Source of the DNA: Pontibacter indicus
Lineage (GTDB): Bacteria > Bacteroidota > Bacteroidia > Cytophagales > Hymenobacteraceae
Assembly: GCF_900156345.1 (NCBI RefSeq)
Contig: NZ_FTPP01000002.1
Coordinates: 1,054,001-1,118,000 of the forward strand
Length of the DNA stretch: 64,000 nt
Reading direction: 5' to 3'
The position numbers were made by a program, and so were the translations under genes. Positions 1 through 8,786 of the stretch are shown piece after piece (within the stretch, counting starts at the first letter, position 1; each line of letters opens with the position of its first letter). A model generated the notes under the pieces. The model searched no databases, had not been told where the DNA came from, and was given only the letters and a program-made list of their open reading frames with translations.

Positions 1-1094
1 GGCCGGAGCAGAACTTCATAAAGAGCCCGTTCGAGTCGAAGACCATCGACCGCAACTTCCTGAACTCACAGCTGAACGGCGCCTATACCTTTGAGAACTA
101 CATCGAGGGAGACTGTAACCGTTTGGCCCGCTCAGCTGGCTATGCCGTGGCTAACAAGCCGGGCACCACGTCTTTTAACCCGCTGATGGTATACGGCGGC
201 GTGGGACTGGGCAAGACGCACCTGGTGCAGGCCATCGGTAACCACATCAAAAACAGCAATCCCGAGAAGTTTGTGCTCTACGTATCATCCGAGAAATTCG
301 TGAACCAGTTCATCGAATCGCTCAAAACGAACAACGTACAGGACTTTGCCAACTTCTATTTGCTGGTAGATATCCTGATCATCGACGACGTGCAGTTTTT
401 GAGCGGCAAGGAGAAAACGCAGGAAATGTTCTTCCACATCTTCAACCACCTGCACCAGTCCGGCAAGCAGATCGTGATGACTTCGGACTGTCCGCCGCGT
501 GACCTGAAAGGTTTGGAGGAGCGTCTGCTGTCCCGTTTCAAGTGGGGTCTCACTGCCGACCTGCAGAGCCCGGATTTTGAAACGCGTATGGCCATCATCC
601 AGAAAAAGATGCAGGGCGACGGCATCGACATACCCGACAACGTGGTGGAGTACCTGGCCTATAGCGTGGACACCAACGTGCGTGAGCTGGAAGGTGTACT
701 GATCTCCCTGATCGCGCAGTCTTCACTCAACCGCAAAGAAATTGACCTGGAGCTTGCCAAGCAGGCCCTGAAGCATATTATTGAGGATGTGGAAACCGAG
801 GTGAACCTCGACTTCATCCAGAAAACCGTGGCCGAGTACTTCCAGGTGAGCCTGGACTCGCTCAAAGCCAAAACCCGCAAGAAGGAGATCGTAACGGCGC
901 GTCAGGTGGCCATGTACTTTGCCAAGGAGTTCACCAGCCACTCGCTCAAGTCCATCGGTTACCACTTCGGCGGCCGCGACCACAGTACGGTGATTCACTC
1001 GGTTCAAACCGTTTCTGACCTGATCGACACGGACAAGAAATTCAAGGTGAGCATTCAGGAACTGCAAAAGAAATTCAAATCGAAGGCAGGCTAA
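1..1094 (+). CDS. dnaA: DnaA replication initiator, 3' part
   Basis: Chromosomal replication initiator DnaA, cut by the left window edge. The reading frame is open from base 3, so the 5' end and true start are outside. What remains is the AAA+ core and DNA-binding domain. The Walker A motif GGVGLGKTHL lies near 195-225 and Walker B (LIIDDVQF) near 375-400. The domain IV signature GGRDHSTVIHSV near 970-1005 binds DnaA boxes. DnaA binds ATP and melts oriC. The gene is followed by its own hairpin terminator at 1128. No DnaA-box cluster is visible in the first kilobase; a possible box pair lies far away at 56074. Confidence 0.97.
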   Translation, partial: PEQNFIKSPFESKTIDRNFLNSQLNGAYTFENYIEGDCNRLARSAGYAVANKPGTTSFNPLMVYGGVGLGKTHLVQAIGNHIKNSNPEKFVLYVSSEKFVNQFIESLKTNNVQDFANFYLLVDILIIDDVQFLSGKEKTQEMFFHIFNHLHQSGKQIVMTSDCPPRDLKGLEERLLSRFKWGLTADLQSPDFETRMAIIQKKMQGDGIDIPDNVVEYLAYSVDTNVRELEGVLISLIAQSSLNRKEIDLELAKQALKHIIEDVETEVNLDFIQKTVAEYFQVSLDSLKAKTRKKEIVTARQVAMYFAKEFTSHSLKSIGYHFGGRDHSTVIHSVQTVSDLIDTDKKFKVSIQELQKKFKSKAG

Positions 1095-1127
1095 GCTATA
1101 CCGGACCGAAGCGCTACATTAAAACAG

Positions 1128-1164
1128 AACCGCCGCTGCTATGCCTGAGTAGCGGCGGTTTTTG
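1128..1164 (+). terminator. Rho-independent terminator after dnaA
   Basis: A 10-bp perfect stem (AACCGCCGCT at 1128-1137 with AGCGGCGGTT at 1151-1160) with a 13-nt loop, followed by a T-rich tail, 33 bases after the dnaA stop codon. Confidence 0.85.
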
Positions 1165-1193
1165 TTTAGCTATACCTGCTGATAATTCAGCCA

Positions 1194-1239
1194 AAAAAGA
1201 AGAAGGCTATACCTGCGCAGGTATAGCCTTCTTCTTTTT
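1194..1239. terminator. 46-bp perfect palindrome, bidirectional terminator
   Basis: A 46-base perfect palindrome with 23-bp arms and no spacer, centred between 1216 and 1217. Each arm reads A-run, then GAAGAAGGCTATACCTGC, so the hairpin ends in a T-run on either strand. It lies between dnaA (+) and the convergent small membrane operon (-), as expected of a shared terminator. The heart of each arm is one copy of the window-wide word CTATACCTG. Confidence 0.8.
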
Positions 1240-1257
1240 ATTAGGTCGCTCTCCGGC

Positions 1258-1437
1258 CTATCGTGTTTTGGTTTTTTGCAAAACGCGCAGACCCATCATC
1301 AGCACAGGTATAGCGCCGAGCGCCAGCACAAAGTAGGCTTGCGGACTGGCGCTCATACTGAAGTTCAGGTATAGCGTGGCAGTCAGCAAAATAGCCAGAC
1401 CCAGGCAAAAGCGAATCAGTTCGGACGATCGTTTCAT
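1258..1437 (-). CDS. Small two-helix membrane protein (59 aa)
   Basis: Unrecognised 59-residue protein, starting MKRSSELIRF and ending LQKTKTR. Residues about 9-25 and 35-51 are hydrophobic and should form two membrane helices, with basic residues at both ends consistent with termini in the cytoplasm. It starts 12 bases after the stop of the larger membrane protein at 1450-1950, so the two are probably co-transcribed. Two codon runs use the CTATACCTG word. Its function is unknown; the context suggests a partner of the upstream membrane protein. The main support is the operon position and the clean membrane-protein composition. Confidence 0.6.
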   Translation of the reverse strand: MKRSSELIRFCLGLAILLTATLYLNFSMSASPQAYFVLALGAIPVLMMGLRVLQKTKTR

Positions 1438-1449
1438 CCAGCGTGTGCC

Positions 1450-1950
1450 TTAAGCCGGGTTGGCTTCCGTTACTTCGAAATTATGCACCGCTGCCAGTTC
1501 ACGAATTCTGCTTTTCACCTTTTCGATGTCACGTCTTTTTCGGATCTGCTTCAGGTCGAGGTATACCTTGTTGCCGTCGCGCTGGGTGATGCGCAGGGCC
1601 ATGAGCGAAACATGTACCGATTCGATGTCAGGTATAGCCGTGATCATTTTGGTGCGGAACACGCCGTTCTTTTGCACAATGTACTCTGGCGTCACTTCTA
1701 TGTAGGACTGTATGCCAAACACAGAGGTGTTCTGCAGGACCACATAGCCCAGAAAAACGACCGCCAGGCCAAAGAAGATGTAGTACAGGTAGTTCTGGTC
1801 GCCAGTCGGGCTTTCGCTTACGAGCAGCATCGTGGCCCAGGACAACCAGAAAAGGGTGAGTACCAATTGCACTGTAAAAGAAAGCTTAGCATTGCGCGAA
1901 GGGCTTAACTGTACTAAAAGCGACGATCTTGCATTACCGGCTGTTGGCAT
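1450..1950 (-). CDS. Membrane protein with PH-like C-terminal domain
   Basis: 166-residue protein. Residues about 25-45 and 56-72 form two membrane helices. The remaining 90 residues (IEVTPEYIVQKNGVFRTK, then a predicted beta-rich stretch ending in a KxRxxIxKVKSRIREL helix) resemble the bacterial PH-like fold of small YdbT/YdbS-type membrane proteins. This fold call is inference from sequence pattern only. Role unknown. It heads a two-gene operon with the 59-aa protein at 1258-1437 and reads toward the dnaA terminator palindrome. Confidence 0.65.
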   Translation of the reverse strand: MPTAGNARSSLLVQLSPSRNAKLSFTVQLVLTLFWLSWATMLLVSESPTGDQNYLYYIFFGLAVVFLGYVVLQNTSVFGIQSYIEVTPEYIVQKNGVFRTKMITAIPDIESVHVSLMALRITQRDGNKVYLDLKQIRKRRDIEKVKSRIRELAAVHNFEVTEANPA

Positions 1951-2011
1951 AGAAGGATGTTAAAGTGAAACAAGCAAGCACAGTTTATGTGCAAGCTGCA
2001 ATATAGCGAAT

Positions 2012-2446
2012 TTATTTTTTCAGCGTAGCGGTTAATGTGATCTCGGGCACGGCACCCAGCGCCTTCGAAATAGGGCACTTGGCTTTTGCCTCTTCGGCCA
2101 GTTTCTGAAATTCATCTTCGCTTATACCTGCAGCGTTGGCCTCCGTGTTCAGTTCGATCTTCATTACGTGCGGTCCGCCGTCTTTTTCGCCCAAGTGCAC
2201 GGTGGCGGTTGTCTGTACCGACTGCGGTTCGTAGTTGGCCTTCTCGAGCAGGGCGCTCAGAAACATGGAGTAGCAGCCTGCGTGCGCCGCCCCGATCAGT
2301 TCTTCGGGGTTGGTGGCCGAGGCGTCGTTCTCGAAGCGGGAGGCGAAGGTATAGCCTGCCTTAAAGTTGCCGGTGCCCGATTGAACCTCGCCGTTACCGT
2401 TTTTCAGACCTTTGTTCCATTGTGCTTTTGCTGTGCTCTTTTTCAT
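2012..2446 (-). CDS. osmC: OsmC family peroxiredoxin
   Basis: 144-residue OsmC/Ohr family thiol peroxidase, expected to reduce organic hydroperoxides in the cytoplasm. Both family cysteines are visible: one in AHAGCYSM (about residue 58) and one in AKCPISKAL (about residue 124). The NPEELIGAAHAGC block and the C-terminal TLTATLKK strand are typical of the OsmC rather than the Ohr branch. Length is normal for the family. It is monocistronic and divergent from the GH3 gene at 2616. Oxidative or osmotic-stress regulation is usual for the family, but no operator is recognisable here. Confidence 0.9.
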   Translation of the reverse strand: MKKSTAKAQWNKGLKNGNGEVQSGTGNFKAGYTFASRFENDASATNPEELIGAAHAGCYSMFLSALLEKANYEPQSVQTTATVHLGEKDGGPHVMKIELNTEANAAGISEDEFQKLAEEAKAKCPISKALGAVPEITLTATLKK

Positions 2447-2615
2447 AAGTTTTACCGTTAGTGTTGGTTCAAGATAAATCCAATACCTATAAACTACAGC
2501 AGGGCGTTTTTTGTTAACCCTAAAAAATAAGGAGGACGGTAAAACATGGCGAACGACTATGCCAAACCCGTTTATCTGGTTATATTTACCCCCTCTAAAA
2601 AATAGGAAAAACCAT

Positions 2616-4133
2616 ATGGGTGTGAAAGCATGGCTTAGTAAGCCCCTAGCCGCTTACGTGCATAAAAAACACCAGTCCTGGATTCAAAACCCGGTGGAGG
2701 CGCAGCAGGCTGTTTTTGAGGAGATTATCAAAAAAGCGCAGCAGACCGCCTTTGGCCGTGAACACCATTTTTCTGAGATAAAGACCCACGCCGACTTTGT
2801 AAAGGCCGTGCCCGTACGCGATTACGAGGGGCTGGCCAGCTACTTTAACCGCGTAAAAGAAGGGGAGCCCAACATCCTGTGGCCCGGCAAGCCGATCTAC
2901 CTGGCCAAAACATCCGGCACTACTTCCGGCACCAAGTACATCCCGATCACCAAAGACTCCATACCCAACCACATCAACGGCGCCAAAGATGCGTTGCTCA
3001 ACTACATCCACGAAACAGGCAACGCCAGCTTTCTGGATGGCAAGATGATTTTCCTGTCGGGCAGTCCGGTGCTGGATGAGATCGGCGGAATCCATACCGG
3101 ACGCTTGTCGGGTATTGTGAACCACCACGTGCCGGGCTATCTGCGCACCAACCAGCTGCCGAGCTACGAGACCAACTGCATCGAAGACTGGGAAACCAAG
3201 CTCGACCAGATCATCGAAGAGACCATCGATCAGGACATGACGCTCATCTCAGGTATACCGCCCTGGGTGCAGATGTACTTCGACAAACTGATGCGGCAAA
3301 CGGGCAAGCCGATCAAGGATATTTTCCCGAATTTCTCGCTGTTTGTGTATGGTGGCGTGAATTTTGAGCCTTACCGCAAAAAGCTGTTCGAATCCATTGG
3401 GCGTGAGGTGGACTCGGTCGAAACATTTCCGGCCTCTGAGGGGTTTTTCGCCTACCAGAACGAGCAGCACGACAAGGGACTTTTGCTGCTGCTGAACGCG
3501 GGTATTTTCTTTGAGTTTATACCTACCGACGAGTACTTCAACGAAAATCCGACCCGCCTCACCATTGGCGAAGTGGAGCCGGACGTGAACTACGCGCTGG
3601 TGGTGAGCAGCAACGCCGGCCTGTGGGCCTACTCCATTGGCGACACGGTGAAATTCACTTCCGTGAAGCCCTACAAACTGATCGTGAGCGGACGCATCAA
3701 GCATTTCATTTCGGCCTTTGGCGAGCACGTGATCGGCGAGGAGGTGGAGAAGGCGATGCAGCGCACCATGCAGAAGTACCCGATGGTGGAGCTGGTAGAG
3801 TTTACGGTGGCGCCTTACGTGAGCCAGGACAAGGGACAATCCTTCCACGAGTGGCTGGTGGAATTCTCGATGGGGCCGGCCAACCAGGAGGCGTTTGAAA
3901 AAGAGCTGAATGCGCAACTGCAGAAACTGAACACCTATTACGACGACCTGATCTCGGGTCATATTCTGGCCGACCTGAAGATCAGGGCGCTGCCGCAGGG
4001 CACGTTCCGCCACTACATGAAGTCGCAGGGCAAGCTGGGAGGGCAGAACAAAGTACCGCGTCTGAGCAACGACCGCAAACTGGCCGAAGGCCTGATCGAG
4101 TCGGCAGACGCGCTTAACGCAAACAAAAATTAA
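2616..4133 (+). CDS. GH3 family acyl-acid-amido synthetase-like protein
   Basis: 505-residue GH3 (auxin-responsive promoter) superfamily protein, an adenylate-forming enzyme family that in plants joins acyl acids to amino acids. The ATP-binding motif KTSGTTSGTKYIPIT is clear at about residues 101-115. The middle motif YGGVNFEPY and a C-terminal SGRIKHFISAFGEH block also fit. The frame is open further upstream (to 2511), but the start at 2616 (MGVKAWLSKP) matches where family homology begins. It overlaps dxr by one base (TAATG), implying translational coupling. The bacterial substrate is unknown; link to isoprenoid synthesis is only by position. Confidence 0.85.
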   Translation: MGVKAWLSKPLAAYVHKKHQSWIQNPVEAQQAVFEEIIKKAQQTAFGREHHFSEIKTHADFVKAVPVRDYEGLASYFNRVKEGEPNILWPGKPIYLAKTSGTTSGTKYIPITKDSIPNHINGAKDALLNYIHETGNASFLDGKMIFLSGSPVLDEIGGIHTGRLSGIVNHHVPGYLRTNQLPSYETNCIEDWETKLDQIIEETIDQDMTLISGIPPWVQMYFDKLMRQTGKPIKDIFPNFSLFVYGGVNFEPYRKKLFESIGREVDSVETFPASEGFFAYQNEQHDKGLLLLLNAGIFFEFIPTDEYFNENPTRLTIGEVEPDVNYALVVSSNAGLWAYSIGDTVKFTSVKPYKLIVSGRIKHFISAFGEHVIGEEVEKAMQRTMQKYPMVELVEFTVAPYVSQDKGQSFHEWLVEFSMGPANQEAFEKELNAQLQKLNTYYDDLISGHILADLKIRALPQGTFRHYMKSQGKLGGQNKVPRLSNDRKLAEGLIESADALNANKN

Positions 4134-5296
4134 TGAAACGAATTGCTATACTTGGCTCCACAGGCTCCATCGGCACACAGGCCCTGGAAGTGATTGGTGC
4201 CAACCCGGATAGTTTTGAGCTGGAGGTAATCACCGCCTACAACAACGCCGACCTGCTGATTGCGCAGGCACTGGCCTTTAAACCAAATGTGGTGGTGATC
4301 GCCAACGAGGACTTGTATGATAAGGTGCGCGACGCCCTGCAACACGAGGACATCAAGGTATACGCCGGTGCCAACGCGCTCAACGCGGTAGTGGAAATGG
4401 GCACCGTGGACATGGTGCTGACTGCCATGGTCGGCTATGCCGGTTTGCAGCCCACCATCCGCGCCATCAAAGCCGGCAAGGAGATCGCGCTCGCCAACAA
4501 GGAGACCCTGGTGGTAGCCGGACAACTGATCACCGACTTGGCCCGTCAGCAGGGCGTCAACATCTATCCGGTGGACTCGGAGCACAGCGCTATTTTCCAG
4601 TGCTTGGCCGGTGAGTTCCACAACCCGATCGAGAAAATCATCCTCACCGCTTCCGGTGGCCCTTTCCGCGGACGCAAAGCCGACGAGTTGCGCCATGTGA
4701 CCCGGGCGCAGGCACTCAAACATCCCAACTGGGAAATGGGCGCCAAGATCACCATCGACTCGGCTTCCCTCATGAACAAAGGCCTGGAGGTGATCGAGGC
4801 GAAGTGGCTGTTTGGGCTGAAGAACGAGCAGATTGAGGTGGTGGTGCACCCGCAGTCCATCATTCACTCGCTGGTGCAGTTCGAGGACGGTTCCATCAAG
4901 GCGCAGCTTGGCCTGCCCGATATGAAACTGCCGATTCAGTACGCGCTGGGCTACCCAAACCGCCTCAAATCCAATTATCCGCGCTTCAATTTCATGGACT
5001 ACCCGCAACTCACCTTCGAGCAGCCCGACCTGGGGACTTTCCGTAACCTGCAGCTGGCTTTTGATGCCATGGAGCGCGGCGGCAACATGCCCTGCATCCT
5101 CAATGCGGCCAACGAAGTGGCAGTGGCAGCGTTCCTGCGCGAGGAGGTAGGCTTCCTGGAGATGTCCGATATCATCGAAAGCAGTATGGCGAAAGTTGCG
5201 TATATTGCGAATCCTTCTTACGAAGACTATGTTACAACTGACAGGGAGGCACGCACTTACGCGGCAGAGGCGGTGAGCAAACTAAGTCTGTCCTAG
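4133..5296 (+). CDS. dxr: 1-deoxy-D-xylulose 5-phosphate reductoisomerase
   Basis: DXP reductoisomerase (IspC), the second step of the MEP isoprenoid pathway: DXP plus NADPH gives 2-C-methyl-D-erythritol 4-phosphate. The NADPH site GSTGSIGTQ is at residues 8-16. NKETLV, the metal/substrate site VDSEHSAIFQ, ASGGPFRG and the long NxxMGAKITIDSASLMN region follow in family order. Length 387 aa is normal. The start codon shares its A with the stop codon of the GH3 gene. rseP follows 56 bases later on the same strand. Confidence 0.97.
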   Translation: MKRIAILGSTGSIGTQALEVIGANPDSFELEVITAYNNADLLIAQALAFKPNVVVIANEDLYDKVRDALQHEDIKVYAGANALNAVVEMGTVDMVLTAMVGYAGLQPTIRAIKAGKEIALANKETLVVAGQLITDLARQQGVNIYPVDSEHSAIFQCLAGEFHNPIEKIILTASGGPFRGRKADELRHVTRAQALKHPNWEMGAKITIDSASLMNKGLEVIEAKWLFGLKNEQIEVVVHPQSIIHSLVQFEDGSIKAQLGLPDMKLPIQYALGYPNRLKSNYPRFNFMDYPQLTFEQPDLGTFRNLQLAFDAMERGGNMPCILNAANEVAVAAFLREEVGFLEMSDIIESSMAKVAYIANPSYEDYVTTDREARTYAAEAVSKLSLS

Positions 5297-5352
5297 TCGT
5301 AATCAGTACCATACCTTAACAATTTTCATCGATTCTAATTTATTTCTATTAA

Positions 5353-6666
5353 ATGGATATTTTAATAATGGTGGGCCAGCTCCTTCTAGGCCTTACACTA
5401 CTAGTAGGACTACACGAGCTGGGACACATGTTGACTGCCAAATGGTTTGGCATGCGTGTAGAGAAGTATGCGATCGGGTTTCCCCCAAAGATATTTAGCA
5501 AGAAAATAGGCGAAACAGAGTACATGCTGGGCGCTATTCCGCTGGGCGGCTTCGTGAAGATTACGGGTATGGTGGACGAGTCGCTGGACACCGAGGCGCT
5601 GAAGAAAGACCCTGAACCGTATGAATTCCGCGCCAAACCGGCCTGGCAGCGACTAATCGTGATGATGGGTGGCATTATCGTGAATGTGATCACGGGTATC
5701 GCCATCTTCATTGCCCTGAATTACTACTATGGCGAGAGCTACCTGCCTGCCAGCGAAGTGAAGTACGGCGTGCAGCCAAACGAAATAGGACAAGAACTGG
5801 GTTTTCAGCCGGGTGACCAGATTGTGGCGCTGAATGGCAAGCCGCTCGAGAAGTTTGAGGACGTGTACTCCATGGACGTGCTCCTGGGCCGTGACTCGTA
5901 CTATACTGTAGAGCGCAATGGTGAGCAGGTGAAGATTCCGATTCCGGCAGACTTTATGGACCGCATGGCCGACAACAAAGACCGTATGCTGTTTGTGCAG
6001 CCGCGCGTGCCGTTTGTGGTGGGCGAAGTAGTGCCAAGCAGCGCAGCTTCCAAAGCGGGTCTGCAAACAGGCGACTATATCATGTCGGTGGATGGTGAGC
6101 CGACGCAGTTTTTCAGTGATTTTCAGGCCGCCATACAGAAGCACGCCGGCAAGCCGGTAGCCATCGAAGTGGAGCGTAATAACAAGGTGCTGACCCTGAA
6201 CGCCGAAGTGAACGAAGACGGTACACTGGGCTTCTACCAGAAGCCGCTGCTTTCGTACGCTACCCGCGACTACAGCATCGGGGAAGCTGTTCCATTGGGA
6301 ACCTCTCAGGCTTTTGCGGTCATCACCAACAACATCAAAGGTTTCGGGAAGATATTCAGAGGAGAGGCCTCCGCTTCCAAGTCCCTGAGCGGTCCGATCG
6401 GCATCGCGCAGATCTTCGGCGACACCTTTAACTGGTACAAGTTCTGGTCTATCACAGGCATGTTGTCGATGGTGCTGGCCTTTATGAACTTCCTGCCTAT
6501 ACCTGCACTGGATGGCGGCCACGTTGTGTTTTTGACTTATGAGATGATCAGCGGCCGCAAGCCGTCGGATAATTTTTTGGAGAACGCCCAAAAAGTGGGC
6601 ATGGTTTTATTGTTGGGCTTAATGGCTTTTGCTATATTTAACGATGTATTCAAGATAATCTTCTAA
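5353..6666 (+). CDS. rseP: RIP site-2 metalloprotease RseP
   Basis: 437-residue intramembrane zinc metalloprotease of the RseP family. The zinc motif HELGH is at residues 21-25 in the first membrane helix. Two PDZ-like regions lie in the middle (about residues 130-210 and 215-295). The third zinc ligand sits in NFLPIPALDGGH near the C-terminus, followed by two membrane helices. The family cleaves anti-sigma factors and signal-peptide remnants in the inner membrane. dxr followed by rseP is a common Bacteroidota gene order. It ends 14 bases before the LysM gene, so the two are probably co-transcribed. Confidence 0.95.
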   Translation: MDILIMVGQLLLGLTLLVGLHELGHMLTAKWFGMRVEKYAIGFPPKIFSKKIGETEYMLGAIPLGGFVKITGMVDESLDTEALKKDPEPYEFRAKPAWQRLIVMMGGIIVNVITGIAIFIALNYYYGESYLPASEVKYGVQPNEIGQELGFQPGDQIVALNGKPLEKFEDVYSMDVLLGRDSYYTVERNGEQVKIPIPADFMDRMADNKDRMLFVQPRVPFVVGEVVPSSAASKAGLQTGDYIMSVDGEPTQFFSDFQAAIQKHAGKPVAIEVERNNKVLTLNAEVNEDGTLGFYQKPLLSYATRDYSIGEAVPLGTSQAFAVITNNIKGFGKIFRGEASASKSLSGPIGIAQIFGDTFNWYKFWSITGMLSMVLAFMNFLPIPALDGGHVVFLTYEMISGRKPSDNFLENAQKVGMVLLLGLMAFAIFNDVFKIIF

Positions 6667-6680
6667 CCAAAGATTCCTTT

Positions 6681-7955
6681 ATGAAAGCCATCGTGAAGAG
6701 CGCACTAACCCTTGCTATTCTTTTTGTTTTATTTGCATTTAACCAAGCCAATGCTGCGCCCGCGGCATTGGCTTTTTCTATACCTCCGTCCGCCGCACAA
6801 AGCGACACGACATACCTGGTGCAGCAAGGCGACACGTATTACAGCCTGTCGCGCCGCTTTAACATTCCGCTCGATTCGTTGCAGAAATGGAACGGCACGC
6901 AGCTAAACATGGGGCAGACGCTATACCTGACCAACCGTAAGGTAAAAGTGAAAACTGTTGCTGCCAAGCCGGCTGCCACTCCAGCAACGCAGGCAGCAAC
7001 CGCCAGCCAGCACCCTAAAGCCGCAGCGCAGCCGGGTCGAAGCACTGCTGTAACACAGCCTAATCCGCAAGCAGGCAAGCCGACGACAGCTTCGCAGACC
7101 ACGCCTCCATCCCAGACTGCCAAGCCAGCCGCCACACCGCCTGCACAGTCAGCTAGAGCAACTACCAAGAATAGCCCAACAGGCCCGGCCCGTACGCAGG
7201 CCAGTACCTCGGCTGCGGCTTCTACGCTGCCTACCCTCGAGAGCAAAGTGAAGCAGCGCATCCTGGTGGTACCTTTCGATCCATACCTGTACTTCTCTGA
7301 CGCCGACGACGAAATAGCCCGTCATTCCAAAATACCACGCCAGAACGTGCGCCATGTGTTCCGTGGTCGCCTGAATGCCCTGCTGGCACCGGAAGGCTAC
7401 GAAACCATCAACCTGCTGGGCGGCGTCTACCGTGATAGCGTGAGCGAACTTAGCACCCTATACCGATCGCTGAGTTACGGCTACCAAGACAACAAGCAGT
7501 CGCGCTACAACCACCAGCCTACCATTAAAGCAAAGGAGCGTGAGAATGCCCTGGAGTGGGTGAAACGAAAAAAAAACGACCTGAACATCAGAGGTGGGCA
7601 GCCTGCCACTGTGCCTGTGGCGCAGGACGAGAACAAGCACTTTGGCGTGAAGGTGAAGGACCCGAAATTCTTCTCGCACTTCAACGGCCAGTACGGCATC
7701 GACTATTACGTGTTCATCAACCAGTTCGAGGTGAAGACCAATTACGAAAACTGCCTCGACCGCGCCACCTGGAATTACGAACGCGACTTTCTGGTGCATT
7801 ACTCCATCTACGACAGCAAGGGCGAGCTTGTGTCCGGCAACAAGGTGAAAGTGCCTTACCAGTCCAACATGAACGATGTGCAGCGCATTGTGAGCGACAA
7901 CATGCCGAACATGGCCAAACGCGTACTAGCTGACCTGCCACAAGCCCAGAAATAA
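6681..7955 (+). CDS. Secreted LysM-domain protein
   Basis: 424-residue exported protein. A signal peptide covers residues 1-25. One LysM peptidoglycan-binding domain follows at about 44-85 (YLVQQGDTYYSLSRRFNIP). Next is a long Ala/Pro/Thr/Gln-rich low-complexity linker, about 90-185. The C-terminal domain of about 235 residues has no motif I recognise; it holds charged segments and many aromatic residues. It is probably periplasmic and cell-wall-associated. It follows rseP by 14 bases and ends 5 bases before the convergent DUF4184 stop, with no hairpin between. The linker gives the gene locally skewed composition. Confidence 0.8.
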   Translation: MKAIVKSALTLAILFVLFAFNQANAAPAALAFSIPPSAAQSDTTYLVQQGDTYYSLSRRFNIPLDSLQKWNGTQLNMGQTLYLTNRKVKVKTVAAKPAATPATQAATASQHPKAAAQPGRSTAVTQPNPQAGKPTTASQTTPPSQTAKPAATPPAQSARATTKNSPTGPARTQASTSAAASTLPTLESKVKQRILVVPFDPYLYFSDADDEIARHSKIPRQNVRHVFRGRLNALLAPEGYETINLLGGVYRDSVSELSTLYRSLSYGYQDNKQSRYNHQPTIKAKERENALEWVKRKKNDLNIRGGQPATVPVAQDENKHFGVKVKDPKFFSHFNGQYGIDYYVFINQFEVKTNYENCLDRATWNYERDFLVHYSIYDSKGELVSGNKVKVPYQSNMNDVQRIVSDNMPNMAKRVLADLPQAQK

Positions 7956-7960
7956 GATTT

Positions 7961-8707
7961 TTATACCTGTCGTTTGAGCCAGCTGAGTTTGAAAGCGCTG
8001 CTGATGGCAGTAATTCCCATCATGGAGCCAGTCAGAAACGAGACCACGATACCCATGGGTGAGCGCATGAAGACGCTGCTGTAAAGGGCGTAGCTCATAA
8101 AGGCTATACCTGCTATACCTATACCTGCCCAGAAATATAGCTTTTGCTGCCAACTCACCTTGTCAGGTATAGCCACGATTGGCAATCGCCAGGTATAGCG
8201 CAGGATAAGCAAACCACCCACCAAAGTGCTGCCGTGCTGTAAGATGCGGCAGAGCATGATCTCATGTCCCATCACATTCACCATGCTGGCAAGCACAGGC
8301 CATACCTGCACAAAATAGCCTGATTCGTGGGTGAAGGAATCCCAAAGGATGTGCGTAAAAGCACCCAGTATAGCTGAGAAGGCGAAAACCGCCCAACGCT
8401 CTTTTAGGTAGTCCAGCCAGTTGAACTGCGGCACAGCCAGGGCGCGGCTTTTAAACCAATCCGGAAGGTGGTCTATAGCGGGCCGGCGTACGATGAACTG
8501 AAAAATGCTTGCGATGACCAGCGCGACCGGCAGGTTAAAGTGTAGCAAGCCAGCCAAGGTATGGCCACTTTGATCGAGAAAAGGGAATAGCAGAAAATAC
8601 TGGAAATCTGGGGCTACACTGCCTGTAACCAAGCCGGTAGCCGAGAACCTCCGCCTGTGGCGCAGCAGGGGCAATATAGCGGCAGGGTGGGCAGCTGTAA
8701 ACGGCAT
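7961..8707 (-). CDS. DUF4184 family membrane protein
   Basis: 248-residue protein starting MPFTAAHPAAILPLL. The N-terminal FTAAHPA motif and the GSVAPDFQYF motif near residue 30 are hallmarks of DUF4184, a multi-pass membrane family of unknown function. They recall zinc-dependent phospholipase/YdjM-like motifs with conserved His and Asp, but catalytic activity is inference. About five to six hydrophobic segments are visible. A C-terminal stretch reading GIGIAGIA is encoded by three tandem copies of the dispersed word (8104-8127). The short 3' gap to the OmpA gene upstream suggests an independent promoter or read-through from it. Confidence 0.8.
   Translation of the reverse strand: MPFTAAHPAAILPLLRHRRRFSATGLVTGSVAPDFQYFLLFPFLDQSGHTLAGLLHFNLPVALVIASIFQFIVRRPAIDHLPDWFKSRALAVPQFNWLDYLKERWAVFAFSAILGAFTHILWDSFTHESGYFVQVWPVLASMVNVMGHEIMLCRILQHGSTLVGGLLILRYTWRLPIVAIPDKVSWQQKLYFWAGIGIAGIAFMSYALYSSVFMRSPMGIVVSFLTGSMMGITAISSAFKLSWLKRQV
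8103..8127. repeat. Three tandem copies of the TATACCT word
   Basis: Three head-to-tail copies of TATACCT begin at about 8104, 8113 and 8120, inside the DUF4184 coding sequence. On the coding (minus) strand they give the repetitive membrane peptide AGIGIAGIA. A fourth and fifth copy, in opposite orientation, follow at about 8165 and 8191. Confidence 0.8.
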
Positions 8708-8786
8708 TGGAAGGTATAAGTAGTCTTTTGTATTTTGTCAAAATTTCCTTTGTCCTGACAGTTTTAACTCTGTCCGGAGCAGGAAC

